Positions 13,293 to 24,221 of a stretch of 64,000 bases of DNA are shown in pieces. Origin of the DNA: Euonymus europaeus (Eukaryota > Streptophyta > Magnoliopsida > Celastrales > Celastraceae); the NCBI GenBank assembly GCA_963580455.1, contig OY756970.1, forward strand, positions 17,732,001 to 17,796,000. Direction: 5' to 3'. The notes below the pieces were generated by a model. The model was given only the letters and a program-made list of their open reading frames with translations. It was not told the origin of the DNA and searched no databases. Made by a program: the position numbers and the translations under genes. How positions within the stretch are numbered: position 1 is the first letter of the stretch; the number at the start of each line of letters is the position of its first letter.

Positions 13293-16200
13293 TCAGGCTA
13301 CGAAATCGTGTAACAAATGAGATGAATTAAACCTCTGCTGCCGATCCCCGTTATTCATGCATTCAAAATCTGTAGTTTCTGCACCGACTGAGAATGCTGG
13401 AGCACTGTAAATGTTGTCTCCTCTCATGGAAACAAAATTGTGATCAGGCAAGCTGCCACCCTCACAATGCTGCAAACCCAACGTGAGAGACACCCCACTT
13501 CCACTTCCACTGCCAAACCTCCCCAATTCCGACATGTGATAAGCAGCAGCTGCTGCCATAAAACTATCATTGCCCCCGTGAGAATGAGCAATGGCATCAG
13601 GAAAGATATTAGAGTCGTCCATGGCAACCCTTTGATTGTTTCTTGACTTCAATAACCCATATTTAGTTTCAACTTCTCTTTGCATCACATTTTGAAAATC
13701 AATTTGCGCAGTTGATCCGGCCATTTCTACATCCAGAACATTGTCAGTCTTGAATTCTATTAAATGTCCAGGGCTGCATTTGTCAGTGGTTGCTGAACTT
13801 GCAGTCTGGTGCAATTCTTCCCCTCCTCTATCCTCTGCATTCTTCATATCACCCTTTGTCGCTCTGGCTGCATTTTCAGAAGAAGAATTAGAGTCCATCT
13901 CTGCTTCACCAATCTCTTCTTTGTACATCTCCTCAACCATTGGCTTCCAGAGACGCACCCTTGCATTAATGAACCAGTTTGAGACCTGAGCAGTGCAACA
14001 GTTTGTGACGTCAAATTACACAAACTTGACATGCAGAGACATTCAAGAAAAACAAATCTCAAAGAATACAGCATTCTTATCAATCAGCCATATTCTTTTT
14101 CCTTTTCCTTTTCCTTTTTGAACCTAAACTGTACCCTAGCATCATTCACACGTTAGTTACTTCTATTAAAATTTAGCTAACAAGCAAATATTGCTGGCAA
14201 ATGATTCATGAATTTCTTTAGCATGCAGAACCTAGGATTGCAGGATAAAATCTCTGCATTATCCAGTAAAAGAATTGGCACATGCTATTTCTAACCGAAA
14301 ACTGATGTTCATGTTACTCAGAAACAATCGCATATAGAATGAGAACATTGGCTACATTTCTTTTCTAGAAAACTGTCATTTTATCCTAAAATGAACTTTA
14401 TTCATGACATTCCCAGCTATCAATCCCACAGTTGATAATCTTTCCTTCATGTCGTGATATTGAAGTCCCAAACGTCACTCTTGCCAACGATCAAAGCAGA
14501 TACACAAAACTCTACCAAAAGAATCAGCTCACCTACAAACCCTGTAAGTTAAAGATAATATTCTTAGTTCATCATACCTGACTTCTCGTCAATGCAGTCT
14601 GCCTTGCCAGCATAATCTTATCAGAATCCTTTGGGTAACTGGTAAGCATCAGGGTCAGGAAGTGAGTCTACTTTAAGTGCTAAGATATCTTTGCATAATT
14701 GCACGGACAAGTTATGAAATTAAAAATTGAAGAAAAAAGGCTGCGATGCTTACGGATGAAGAAAGTGCTCAAACAGCCAAGCACGGAGGATTGAAACTGA
14801 GCTTTCTGGCAGCCCCCTTTGTGGTCTCCATGTGTGTTGTTGCATCATACCAAGCTGCTGAAGAGCTCTCTGTTGTCTGAGCTTCTGATCCACAAAGCGG
14901 AGACGAGCTATTCCTATTCCTTTACTATTCTCTGAGTCATCTTGCTCACCAAGGCTTTTACGGGCTACTTTGATTTGGCCAGTAATTGCATCACGCAAAC
15001 ACCTAAAGTGGCGGGATATAGTTTGGAGGGCAAGTGCAGTGTATGGTTTAGCCACACCACATCCTGCTATCACATCAAATGATGACACTACAATCTGCAT
15101 CTGATGATGGTACTGTTTGTACCTTCTATCAACCTGTGGCAATCAAAGAATCGTTATTATACCTTATGAATCCAAATATTATCAACCTATTGGGTGAGAG
15201 AGTTTGGAAGTTCAGCTCAACTTAAATCCAAGGGACCAATGCCTTTAGTTGGCGATTGAAACATAAAAGAATGAAAAAAAAATCTCATGTTCAACTAGCT
15301 CCACAATACTAGATTGGAGATGGGTTAGAAGGTGTATAATTATCAAGACAGGAAGCTTTATGACGAGTGGAGAAGGCTAAGTTAGTCACGGTTACACGGG
15401 ACAAAAAGTCATTTTTCTTAGCAGAAATGTTTGTCTAGAAAATTAGACAGAGTTCCAAAACAATAAAATTTATTGAATAAACTTGAAAAATCAAGAGAAA
15501 GGAAGGCCCCTTTTCTCTACCCTCTAAAAGTGTGAAGTTTCAAGAACATATATAATGTGGATTGTGGATGTTTTAATGTAGAGTTTCTTCCAGACACGGA
15601 GAAATACAAACATACACAAAGAAATGTATGAGAAACAAAAGCTCATGACTAGTACAGTCCCAATTAGACTAATAATTAGAATGGCAATCTCCTCCATTGC
15701 AGATTGTAGGCCAGAACAAACTAACAGCTTACTTTTCAAACAGAAATTCACATAAAGGAAAAGTATAATATAAAAAACACGACCACCAAAAAACTTTCTT
15801 CTACTGCTGAGACTCCTACAATTCCACAAGGCAAAGGTGAGAAAGATTGATATCTCGAATATGCTGGAAAAAAGTAAATGTTGTGAACCACTGATATCTC
15901 AACTGTTTAGCTTTCTTCTCAGAAAACGAGCAGTAAATTCAAGTACTCCAAGTGAAAACATCTTAATTCACATCCAAACCCCCACTATATGACTTTGGAA
16001 TCAACACCAAAAGTACCAGGGACCAGAGAAATCATGGATTCAATCACAACAGTTTGTCTCTTCTCATATCAGCCAAAGCAGTAAAGTTGTACAGGCAACC
16101 ATGCACATAATTTCTCTTTTCCACATCTATACATCCACAGAAATTCACATTGTGCAGTTCAAAAAATAAAAAATTAGAACAGAATTCAGATCTCAATGTT

Positions 16201-17308
16201 AGTACTAATAGAGTTTGGCAAATGCAGTAACCACTATGAAAATTATCAGAACAGAAGGAGACTGAAGTTTTGTTAAGCAAAATTTGAGATGCAACTTTTT
16301 ATTTGCATCCAGTATTGTCCACTTCATTGTCACAGTAACATACATGTGCAAAATAGAAAATGATTGCCACGAGAAGAGGTTCGTGAGACTACAGCATGAT
16401 AGTCTTACCTCATCCAACATGGATAAAAGCTTAGACAACTTATTTTGCAAGTCTTGTCTTTCTGATTGTGAAAGCTCACTTGGAGAGTTATTGGCGGATT
16501 CTTCTGTTGAAGGCACGTTTTTTGAGTCTCCATCCCCATCCTTGGTACTCTTACCCCCATGCTCAAGTGAAATTTGATTCTTCTCTCTGTTGGGCTGCTT
16601 TAGAGCTTTTCGTACATTTACAACTTCATCCAGTAGTTCCTGAGCTGCCTTGAGGTACTTAGAATTAGGAATAGTCCTTCCCATGTTCGACATTCCATAT
16701 GGAGATAAATCTCCCTTATTTGAGTCTTGACTACCACCAACAAGACCAGGTGGCAAATATTCAGCATTTCTAGAATTTGCCTCTCTGGAAGAGGCATTCC
16801 TGCTGTCACCTTCACCTGTAACTGAAGGATTAGGGCCCAAGAATGAGGCAAAGCCAGGATTTGGATTTCGATATGAAATGGAAGGCATTTGGATTCCAGA
16901 TGAAATCTGTGTGCCAAGGCTGAGAGATAATCCCTGGCCCAGTAAATTCTGTCCACCATGAAGAATGTTACCAGGTGCAGTTAATGAGTGCATAACCAGC
17001 ATCTCATTTCTCCCATCCCTCAAAGCATTAAAATCATGCTCGCTCATTCTTGAACCTCCCAGATTTGGCAAGATTTCTTGATGCTGTGCAGTAGAATTTG
17101 AATCTTCGACGGACTGCATTTCAATACAGTTATTTGGCTGCTGAGGATTCTCAGTTGGTGCAACTGAGTATGACCCAGAACTCATATACATCATCATATT
17201 AACAGGAAGAACTTGTGCCTCTGGATATGAAACAGGCAAAGATTCCCTTAAATAGGACATTGGAGTTGCATCCCTCTCATTATTCGAGTTAGGATAATAT
17301 GTGGCCAT
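13293..17308 (-). CDS. BLH1: BEL1-like homeodomain transcription factor (TALE class)
   Basis: Coding exons, in transcription order: 17308-16409, 15133-14754, 14638-14578 (61 bp) and 13985-13293, giving 677 residues (Arabidopsis BLH1 is about 680). The start is the MATYY methionine at 17308. Visible domains: N-terminal ZIBEL-like GLSLSLGT (126-133); SKY domain from [17 protein letters not shown] (216-232); BELL domain about 290-355 ([20 protein letters not shown] and beyond); TALE homeodomain about 401-463 with the three-residue loop insertion PYP (427-429) and recognition helix WFINARVR (451-458); C-terminal [13 protein letters not shown] (612-619). BELL proteins pair with KNOX partners through SKY/BELL and bind TGAC-type sites in the nucleus. 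Arabidopsis BLH1 works with KNAT3 in ABA responses and seedling development. The N-terminal half matches BLH1 better than BEL1 or BLH2/4. The short homeodomain exon is typical of the family. No break is seen. Confidence 0.95.
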
Positions 17309-17327
17309 TGCTTCTTTTTTGAAACTT

Positions 17328-17979
17328 CCTGCCCCCGTGTTCAAATCTGATTACAATATCACTCCATAAACTGAAATTTCCATTAAAAAAATAACTTCCA
17401 GTTATTACTAATCTGTGCTCACATAAGAAAACATCTATTTTTAAGAATTTGAATTCCTAAAGCAAGTTGCTGTCGTAAAGACAAGTTTGAAGAGACAGAA
17501 AGAAGAAGAAAAATAAATGAGAAATCATCTATAGTTTAGCAAAATTTAACACAATTAGCTGAGCATAACAAGGTTGGGGTCTTAAAGTCCCAAGTATCTG
17601 CAACTCTAACTGAATTTACGCATTACAGGAACTGGAAGTTCTCCTCAAATCATAATTCCAACCTAATCCAAAAAGGAAAGCAATCAAAATTTCAAAAGAA
17701 GCCATGGCATAAATACAACCAAACAGAGAAGCAAAAAAAAAAAAAAAAACACCCCCCAGACAAGCCCAGAATCTGCAAGTTACTAGAGATATTCATAACA
17801 TAGTAATCCGTACTTTTATGATTAGCATCAATCATCATCTGCTTTCAAGGCTCCGAGCACACTTGGGGGGGACAAGGGAATTGAAAGAAAATAATAAAAA
17901 ATTAACAGTTTGCGTCTAGAATCTCGCAACAGAAGCTGAAGATAATGAAGAGAGATAAAGTGAAGTAATAAAAAATACC
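17328..17979 (-). other. Probable 5'UTR intron of BLH1
   Basis: On the minus strand, a donor (TTACAG|GTATTT, exon end 17979) and an acceptor (GGGGGCAG|GAAG, exon start 17328) bracket a non-coding segment 20 bp upstream of the start codon. Arabidopsis BLH1-type genes commonly have an intron in the 5' leader. The non-coding first exon would run right of 17979; its start is not defined by sequence. Confidence 0.55.
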
Positions 17980-18316
17980 TGTAAATCAGTAATGTTTATG
18001 GGTGTTTTGGGGGAACAGAAAATCTCAAAGACACCGCCCCATCTCTTCTGATGAACAAATCCGATCCCAATACACCACAACGCAACACACTTCACTTTTC
18101 ATCGGACTATTACATGCACATATACATAATTACGTACATACAAGAAACAAGAGCACAATACCGACACTGCAAAAAAAATGGGTTTTAAAAAATATTATTC
18201 AAATTTATGAAGAGAGAAAAAAATAGCAATAATTCAAAAGAACAATGAATTATTCACTTTTGCTCTCTCTTTTATTTCTAATCATTTATTCTCTATCCAT
18301 GATTCCATCAATCCCC

Positions 18317-18322
18317 CACGTG
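18317..18322. promoter_or_regulatory. G-box / ABRE core CACGTG upstream of BLH1
   Basis: A perfect CACGTG palindrome in the context CCCCCACGTGAGC, about 1 kb from the BLH1 start codon. Such sites bind bZIP and bHLH factors. Because BLH1 is ABA-linked in Arabidopsis, an ABRE role is plausible but inferred; the hexamer also occurs by chance. Confidence 0.4.
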
Positions 18323-18340
18323 AGCATCTTCTTCTCTCCA

Positions 18341-18383
18341 ACACACACCCACACCCACACCCACACCCTCACCCTCACCCTCG
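18341..18383. repeat. CCCACA/CCCTCA minisatellite
   Basis: An ACACAC run passes into four CCCACA units and then CCCTCA units. It is a pyrimidine-rich strand near the presumed BLH1 transcription start. Confidence 0.85.
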
Positions 18384-19257
18384 TAGGCTTTTACAAATCT
18401 CTCTAAAAAGAGGAAATGATAACGTTCTCTCTCTATCTTTTTAATTTCCTCTTTTTGATTATGTGGGTGTGGCTAATGGGTTCTTGCTTAAAACCCCAGT
18501 TGAGGAAGTTGATGCTTGACTTGTGTGTTTGGGTTTCTGGTTCTCTCTTAGTTTTGGATGTTGATTTCGAGGGTGTGTTTGGTTAAGGAGTTTCAATCTC
18601 TAACTTCCAGTTGGTAGACCTAAACTAAAACGCTCTCTTAAACCTCTATTCTCCAAACACATCTTAAAGTCCTCTCTCTCTCTCTCTCTCTCATCATCCT
18701 CTTTAGCATGGAAGGTCTGGTTCTGCTGCAATATCCACAATATAAATAGCAATTCTATTCTTTATTTTAAAAAATTTAATTTATTTTAGCTGTTGAGTTT
18801 AAATGCATTTATTATTATTATTTTTTGAAATATAAAGAGCCTAGGTTATAAAAAAAAGGTCAAAATTGAAGCCGATCAAAACTAAATGATTTGATCGATT
18901 TTTAGAAAGAAAAAAAACCTAAAACTAAAATATATTAAAAAATCGATCAAAAGAGCGCACAATTAGGTATCCAACTGCCTATATCAAAATTGCATGGGTG
19001 TTTTGTGCTAACTACTGTTGAGTCTTTCGATTTTGGGTCTTATAGTTTCTGTATTTATACTTCTTCCCCTTAATTTTCAGTTATAAATATTTTTCTGCCA
19101 AAAAATTTTGACCGACTAGGCTCAACTCGGCTTGAAATTATATTTGGCTCAAATTCAATTTCTGTTTAAGGAAATTCCTTTTGTGTAATTTTCTTTCAAA
19201 ATTTCTTATGGCATTAAAAAAATTAACAAAATATTAATCAAAAAATAAATCTTATCT

Positions 19258-19361
19258 TTTTTTATACCAAGGAGAGGGAATACTCAACACAAAAACGAAT
19301 GTCCAATGGGCCGGTGGGCTACACAAAGGGAGGTGTCCTCTCTATTTTACAACTCTCACCA
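19258..19361 (-). mobile_element. tRNA-derived SINE copy A, 3' half (split by Copia)
   Basis: This is the 3' part of a minus-strand SINE. It ends in a poly(A) tail, read as a T-run at 19258-19263, and is preceded on the plus strand by the target duplication AATAAATCTTATCT (19244-19257). The other half is at 23891-23995, after the Copia insertion. The two parts total 209 bp, the same length as the intact copy at 24222-24430, and align with it along their length. Confidence 0.85.
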
Positions 19362-19390
19362 TGTTGAAGGACAAGTGTGTGGACTTGTAT

Positions 19391-19517
19391 AGAAGATTCT
19401 AGAATTATGTAGGTAAACATATATCCACAAGTGTGTGAACTTGTATAGAAGATTCTAGAATTATGTAGGTAAACATATATCCGCAAGTGTGTAGACTTGT
19501 ATAGATGATTCTAGAAT
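19391..19517 (+). promoter_or_regulatory. Tandem heat-shock elements in the 5' LTR
   Basis: Each 56-bp unit carries AGAAGATTCTAGAAT or a variant. Copies 1 (19391-19405) and 2 (19447-19461) are perfect gap-free nGAAnnTTCnnGAAn trimers, the binding site of trimeric heat-shock factors. Copy 3 (19503-19517) reads AGATGATTCTAGAAT and keeps only the TTC and GAA units. They lie about 70-200 bp upstream of the TATA box. The same array is in the 3' LTR at 23609-23735. HSEs in an LTR promoter are known from the heat-activated Copia ONSEN (ATCOPIA78). Heat activation of this element is inferred. Confidence 0.8.
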
Positions 19518-19587
19518 TATGTAGGTAAACATATATCCATATGCTTTTAGAATTATCTAGGAAAATCTAGAACTATGTATGTGTGAC

Positions 19588-19596
19588 TATATATAT
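19588..19596 (+). promoter_or_regulatory. TATA box of the Copia LTR promoter
   Basis: ACTATATATATTAG lies downstream of the heat-shock elements and about 80 bp from the LTR end. This spacing leaves room for transcription to start in the LTR. Confidence 0.6.
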
Positions 19597-19667
19597 TAGT
19601 GAGCTGCTGTGTAATTATTTAAGAGGATTGAATATACTAGAAATTTGTGTTCTCTCAACTCCTAACA

Positions 19668-19680
19668 TGGTATCGAAGCC
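19668..19680 (+). other. Primer-binding site (initiator tRNA-Met type)
   Basis: TGGTATCGAAGCC follows directly after the 5' LTR end. It resembles the usual plant Copia site TGGTATCAGAGC, complementary to the 3' end of initiator methionine tRNA, with small differences. Confidence 0.8.
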
Positions 19681-20040
19681 TCGCATCTAGGGTTTCTCCT
19701 TCCTGTGTGGTCGCGCCTCTGCTGCCGTGGTTGCGCCTCGTCTCTGGTTTCTGTTTTGGAAGTTGTTCTGGTGTTGCGCTTCTGTTTGTGGTGTTGCGTT
19801 TGTTGCTTCCAGCCTCTGTCGGAAGTTTCGTCCTGTGTAGGTGTTCTATTTCGTCTGGTATTCTGTGGTTCAGGCGTAAATTTGTTTTGTTCCCCCAGTT
19901 GTTCCAGGTTCTGTCTTGCTGGTATTCTCAGGTTCTGTCTGTGAATTTGCTTTAGCATTTTCCTATCACTTGCTGTTCTGGTACTCTCTTAGTCCTTCTA
20001 TTTGGCTTCTGGTGTTTGTGTCTGATTATCTACCATACCA

Positions 20041-23000
20041 ATGTCTGCCTCTGCATCTTCACCAATCTCTACTTCAGACTTGTCCCGTGATCATGACACT
20101 CTTCAAATTTTTGGCCGTGGTCGTGGACGTGGAATTGTACGTAAATGTATCTTTTGTGGAAAGGACAACCATACTGTTGATCGATGTTATGATAAATATG
20201 GTAAACCTTGGGAACGTAATAATCTCTCTCGGCCTTCTTCTGGCGGTAGTTCAGGATTTCCAAGTTCTGGTGCTGCTAGTGCTGCTTCTTCATCTTCCGT
20301 ACCTGTTCCTTCTACTATCACTATCTCTCAGGCTGAGTATGACTCTCTTCTCCATCGTTCTCAACAATATTCGTCTTCAGATGTTGCTACTCTTACTCAA
20401 TCAGGTACTTCTCCATGTCTTAATGTTTCTGGTATGTCTCCTTGGGTTATTGACTCAGGTGCCTCAACACATATTACTGGAAAGTTTGATAAATTTATTA
20501 CCTTTGATTCTAATTCATCCACTCAAACTATAACTGTTGCTGATGGACGTCCTTGTTTTGTGTTAGGCAGTGGTACTTTATCCCCTACTCCTTCTCTTTC
20601 CCTGCAACATGTTCAATATGTTCCTAACTTTCCTTTTAATCTTATGTCTGTCAGTAAGCTTACCAAAGCCTTTAACTGTAGTGTCACTTTCTTTCCCTCT
20701 CATTGTATTTTTCAAGACTTAGAGACGAAGAAGATGATTGGTGGGGGTCGTGAACACGCTGGTCTTTATTATTTGGATCCACCTACTGCTTTGCTTTCTA
20801 CTTTTGACGTATCTTCCTTGTCTCCTCTTCAGTGGCACTATCGTTTGGGGCATCCATCCTTGAAACTTCTTCGACAACTTATGTTTGTTCCTTCTTCTCT
20901 GTCTAAGTTAGAATGTGATGCTTGTGAGTTAGGTAAACATCATCGTGTTTCCTTTCCTCCACGTGTTACTAGTCGTCGTTCTGTTCCTTTTGAATTAGTG
21001 CACTCTGATATTTGGGGGCCTACTCGTGTTGCTAGTCTTAGTGGTCATTTCTACTTTGTAACCTTTATTGATGATCATTCTCGGATGACTTGGTTGTTTT
21101 TATTAAAACGTCGTTCTGATATAGCCCCTATTTTTGAACTCTTTTATAATGAAATTTACAATCAATTTGGTACTTCTATTCGTGTGTTACGTTCTGATAA
21201 TGCTCTTGAATATGTTAAAGGACCCTTATCTTCTTTTTTGGCAACCAAAGGTATTATTCATGAAACTTCATGTCCACATACACCTCAACAAAATGGTGTT
21301 GCTGAGCGTAAAAATCGGCATATTATTGAAATTGCTCGTACACTATTTCTTCATATGCATGTTCCTAAATGCTATTGGGGTGATGCTGTTTTAACTGCTT
21401 GTTATTTAATTAATAGAATGCCGTCTTCTCTTTTACATGGTAAATCTCCTTTTTCTATTCTTTTTCCTTCTCTTCCTGCATTCTCTCTTCCCCTTCATGT
21501 CTTTGGTAGTAAATGTTTTGTTCAAATCTTGCGTGGTGGTAATGATAAGTACTGCTCGGGCTACTTCATGTATCTTTGTTGGTTACTCTCGTACACAAAA
21601 AGGTTATCGTTGTTGGGATCCTGTTTCTTGTCGGTATTATGTAAGCTCTGATGTTACTTTCTTTGATGATGTTCCATATTTTTCTAACTCTCCTATGATT
21701 CCCGAGTCCTCTTCTGTTCCTTTACCTCTACCTCCCTCTTCTAATGATTTACTCAAACCATTACAAGTTTATAGTAGAGGCACTTGGTCCAAGCTTAAAT
21801 CTGCTGGTCCAACAGATCCACATCTTAAAGACCAACCTGCTTCGACTCCCCCACTGTCTTCTTCGCTCCCAGATCCTGTTGTTCCTCCTACAGTCTCTCC
21901 TACTGATCTTCCTGTTGCTCTTCGTAAAGGTAAACGGACTTGTACTCAACATCCTATTTCCAATGTTGTGTCCTTTTCTCATTTGACTCCTTCCTTTTCT
22001 TCCTTTATTACTTCTCTTTCTGCCACTCGTCTTCCCTCTTCTTTTAATCAAGCCGTTACTATTCTTGCTTGGAAACAAGCTATGGATGATGAAATTGCTG
22101 CTCTAAAGCGCAATCAGACTTGGACTCTTGTTGATTTACCTCCTGGAAAGCATGTTGTTGGTTGTCGATGGGTTTATGCCATTAAATATCTCCCTGATGG
22201 TAGTATCGAGAGATATAAGGCTCGTTTAGTTGCAAAAGGGTACACTCAAACATATGACGTTGATTACTTTGAAACTTTCTCTCCAGTTGCTCGGTTGTCT
22301 TCTGTTCGAGTCATTTTGGCAGTTGCAGTCACCAAAGATTGGCCCTTATATCAACTTGATATTAAAAACGCCTTCTTACATGGTGATTTACAAGAAGAGG
22401 TGTATATGGAGCAACCTCCTGGATATGTTGCTCAGGGGGAGTGTAAGAAGGTATGTAGATTGCACAAAGCCATATATGGTCTTAAACAATCTCCTCGGGC
22501 ATGGTTTGAAAAGTTCAGTAATGATGTGTTAACCTTTGGCATGAAGCAGGTAGTTGTGGATCATTCTGTCTTTGTGAAACATAGTGCTAGTGGGTGCATT
22601 ATTCTTGTTGTGTACGTGGATGATATTGTAGTCACTGGTAGTGATTTAGCAGGCATCCAGGCACTCAAACTGTTTCTCAATGGTCTTTTTAGTGTAAAGG
22701 ATCTTGGTAAATTGCGTTATTTCTTAGGAATTGAGGTAGCTCGATCCAATCTTGGTTTATCTCTGTGCCAAAGAAAGTATGTGACAAATTTATTACAGGA
22801 GACTGGTCTCTTGGGAGCTAAACCCGTTTCGACTCCTATGGATCCTAATGTTAAGTTTAGCAAAGATGGTGGAGAGCCTTTTGAGAATCCAAGTAGATAT
22901 CGGAGATTAGTAGGAAAATTGATTTATCTTACTGTTACTCGTCCTAATATTTCATTTGCTGTTGGAGTTGTGAGTCAATTCATGCAGAATCCACAGGTAG

Positions 23001-23572
23001 AACATTGGAATGCAGCCTGTAGAATACTTAAATATCTTAAGGGCGCACCTGGATTGGGTTTATTGTTTAAACGTTCTAAATCCTTTGAAATCAAGGGATT
23101 TAGTGATGCAGACTGGGCTGGAGATTCTCTTGATAGGAGATCAATCTCTGGTTATTGTGTTTTTCTGGGAGATAACTTGGTTACATGGAAGAGTAAGAAG
23201 CAGAATGTGGTTGCTAGATCTAGTGCAGAAGCCGAGTATCGTGCTATGGCACACACTGCTTGTGAGATGATGTGGGTTCAGTCCTTGCTGCAAGAAATAG
23301 GTTTTCCATCTCTTACTCCTATGAAAATGTTCTGTGATAATCAAGCAGCTATGTATATTGCTTCTAATCCTGTTTTTCATGAGCATACTAAACATATTGA
23401 GGTGGATTGCCATTTTATTCAAGACTTGGTAGTGAAGACCAAGCGAATTCTTCCAATGTTTGTTCGCTCTAAAGATCAAATTGGAGATATCTTTACTAAA
23501 GCACTGTGGAGGACTCAATTCTTAGAGTTGTGTGACAAGTTGGGCATGAGTAACATCTATGCTCCAACTTGA
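20041..23572 (+). pseudogene. Copia gag-pol polyprotein, gag-truncated and frameshifted
   Basis: The frame starts at ATG 20041 and after about 35 residues reaches a CCHC knuckle (CIFCGKDNHTVDRC). The usual capsid (UBN2-type) domain of several hundred residues is absent. Protease has DSGAS. Integrase has HYRLGH, the zinc pair CDACELG, HSDIWGP, RSDNALEY and AERKN (D, D, E intact). The reading then shifts frame between about 21540 and 21557, and the rest of pol continues in another frame to a stop at 23570-23572. Reverse transcriptase has KARLVAKGY, the active site YVDD and YGLKQSPRAW. RNase H keeps SDADWAG, SSAEAEY and CDNQAA. Apart from the gag deletion and the single shift, I see no stop codons. 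Confidence 0.93.
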
Positions 23573-23579
23573 GGGGGAG
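23571..23579 (+). other. Polypurine tract of the Copia element
   Basis: GAGGGGGAG lies immediately before the TGTTGAAGG of the 3' LTR and overlaps the end of pol. It is the plus-strand primer of reverse transcription. Confidence 0.85.
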
Positions 23580-23885
23580 TGTTGAAGGACAAGTGTGTGG
23601 ACTTGTATAGAAGATTCTAGAATTATGTAGGTAAACATATATCCACAAGTGTGTGGACTTGTATAGAAGATTCTAGAATTATGTAGGTAAACATATATCC
23701 GCAAGTGTGTAGACTTGTATAGATGATTCTAGAATTATGTAGGTAAACATATATCCATATGCTTTTAGAATTATCTAGGAAAATCTAGAACTATGTATGT
23801 GTGACTATATATATTAGTGAGCTGCTGTGTAATTATTTAAGAGGATTGAATATACTAGAAATTTGTGTTCTCTCAACTCCTAACA
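23580..23885 (+). repeat. 3' LTR of the Copia element
   Basis: 306 bp with the same three 56-bp units and heat-shock elements as the 5' LTR (23609-23623, 23665-23679, degenerate 23721-23735). It reads outward toward the SINE copies and the 24-28 kb interval. Confidence 0.97.
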
Positions 23886-23890
23886 CACCA

Positions 23891-23995
23891 TAATGGTGAT
23901 AAATCTCACTCAAATTGATAGAAGGGAAGACTCGAATACAAGACCTTCCACTTCCTACATCGTAAAAAGACCAACCATGCTACCAACCCATTGAT
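23891..23995 (-). mobile_element. tRNA-derived SINE copy A, 5' half
   Basis: Minus-strand 5' part with polymerase III A box TAGCATGGTTGG (complement of 23971-23982) and B box ATTCGAGTC (complement of 23929-23937). It is followed by the second copy of the 14-bp target duplication AATAAATCTTATCT (23996-24009), which matches 19244-19257. Confidence 0.85.
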
Positions 23996-24221
23996 AATAA
24001 ATCTTATCTCGACTTGCTTTAAAATAGCTTCGAAATAAGAAGTTTAATTGTGGTGGGACCGCCTCGTGCTTGTTTATATATGGATAAAATTTCCAAATTA
24101 TATCTCAAGTGTCATCCTTTTGAATTTATTACCTTGATGTGGTAAATATGGTCATTAAAATCAAAGAGGGTCATTATCTCTTTTATGGTGTAAAGACTAG
24201 TGTCTCTCTCGTCTCTAGTTT

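Larger units (their letters stand above)
17980..19257. other. BLH1 upstream region
   Basis: Contains the leader and promoter of BLH1 (transcribed leftwards). It has a CCCACGTGAG G-box/ABRE at about 18315-18324, a CCCACA/CCCTCA repeat, a (CT)n run near 18673-18692, and AT-rich flank up to the SINE. No coding sequence is recognised. Confidence 0.6.
19362..19667 (+). repeat. 5' LTR of the Copia element
   Basis: 306 bp, TG...CA ends. It contains three tandem 56-bp units starting at 19372, 19428 and 19484, then a TATA-containing core promoter. It equals the 3' LTR except for A instead of G at 19438. Confidence 0.97.
19362..23885 (+). mobile_element. Ty1/Copia LTR retrotransposon, young, gag-deleted, heat-shock-element LTRs
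   Basis: A 4,524-bp element with two 306-bp LTRs beginning TGTTGAAGG and ending CCTAACA. A perfect 5-bp target duplication CACCA lies at 19357-19361 and 23886-23890. The order is LTR, primer-binding site, shortened gag (zinc knuckle only), protease, integrase, reverse transcriptase, RNase H, polypurine tract, LTR, which is the Copia order. By eye the LTRs differ at one base (19438 A, 23656 G), which implies a very recent insertion. The gag capsid region is missing and pol has a frameshift near 21540-21557, so it is not autonomous. It is inserted in a SINE and lies about 1.4 kb upstream of the BLH1 leader, transcribed away from BLH1. Confidence 0.97.

Noticed and set aside
19662..19958. Open frames of about 100 codons on both strands just after the 5' LTR
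   Set aside because: Located in the untranslated leader of the Copia element and without gag or other motifs.
21437..21650. Overlap of two pol frames as programmed frameshifting
   Set aside because: Copia elements normally use one frame. The break lies inside integrase rather than at a gag-pol border, so damage is the simpler reading.
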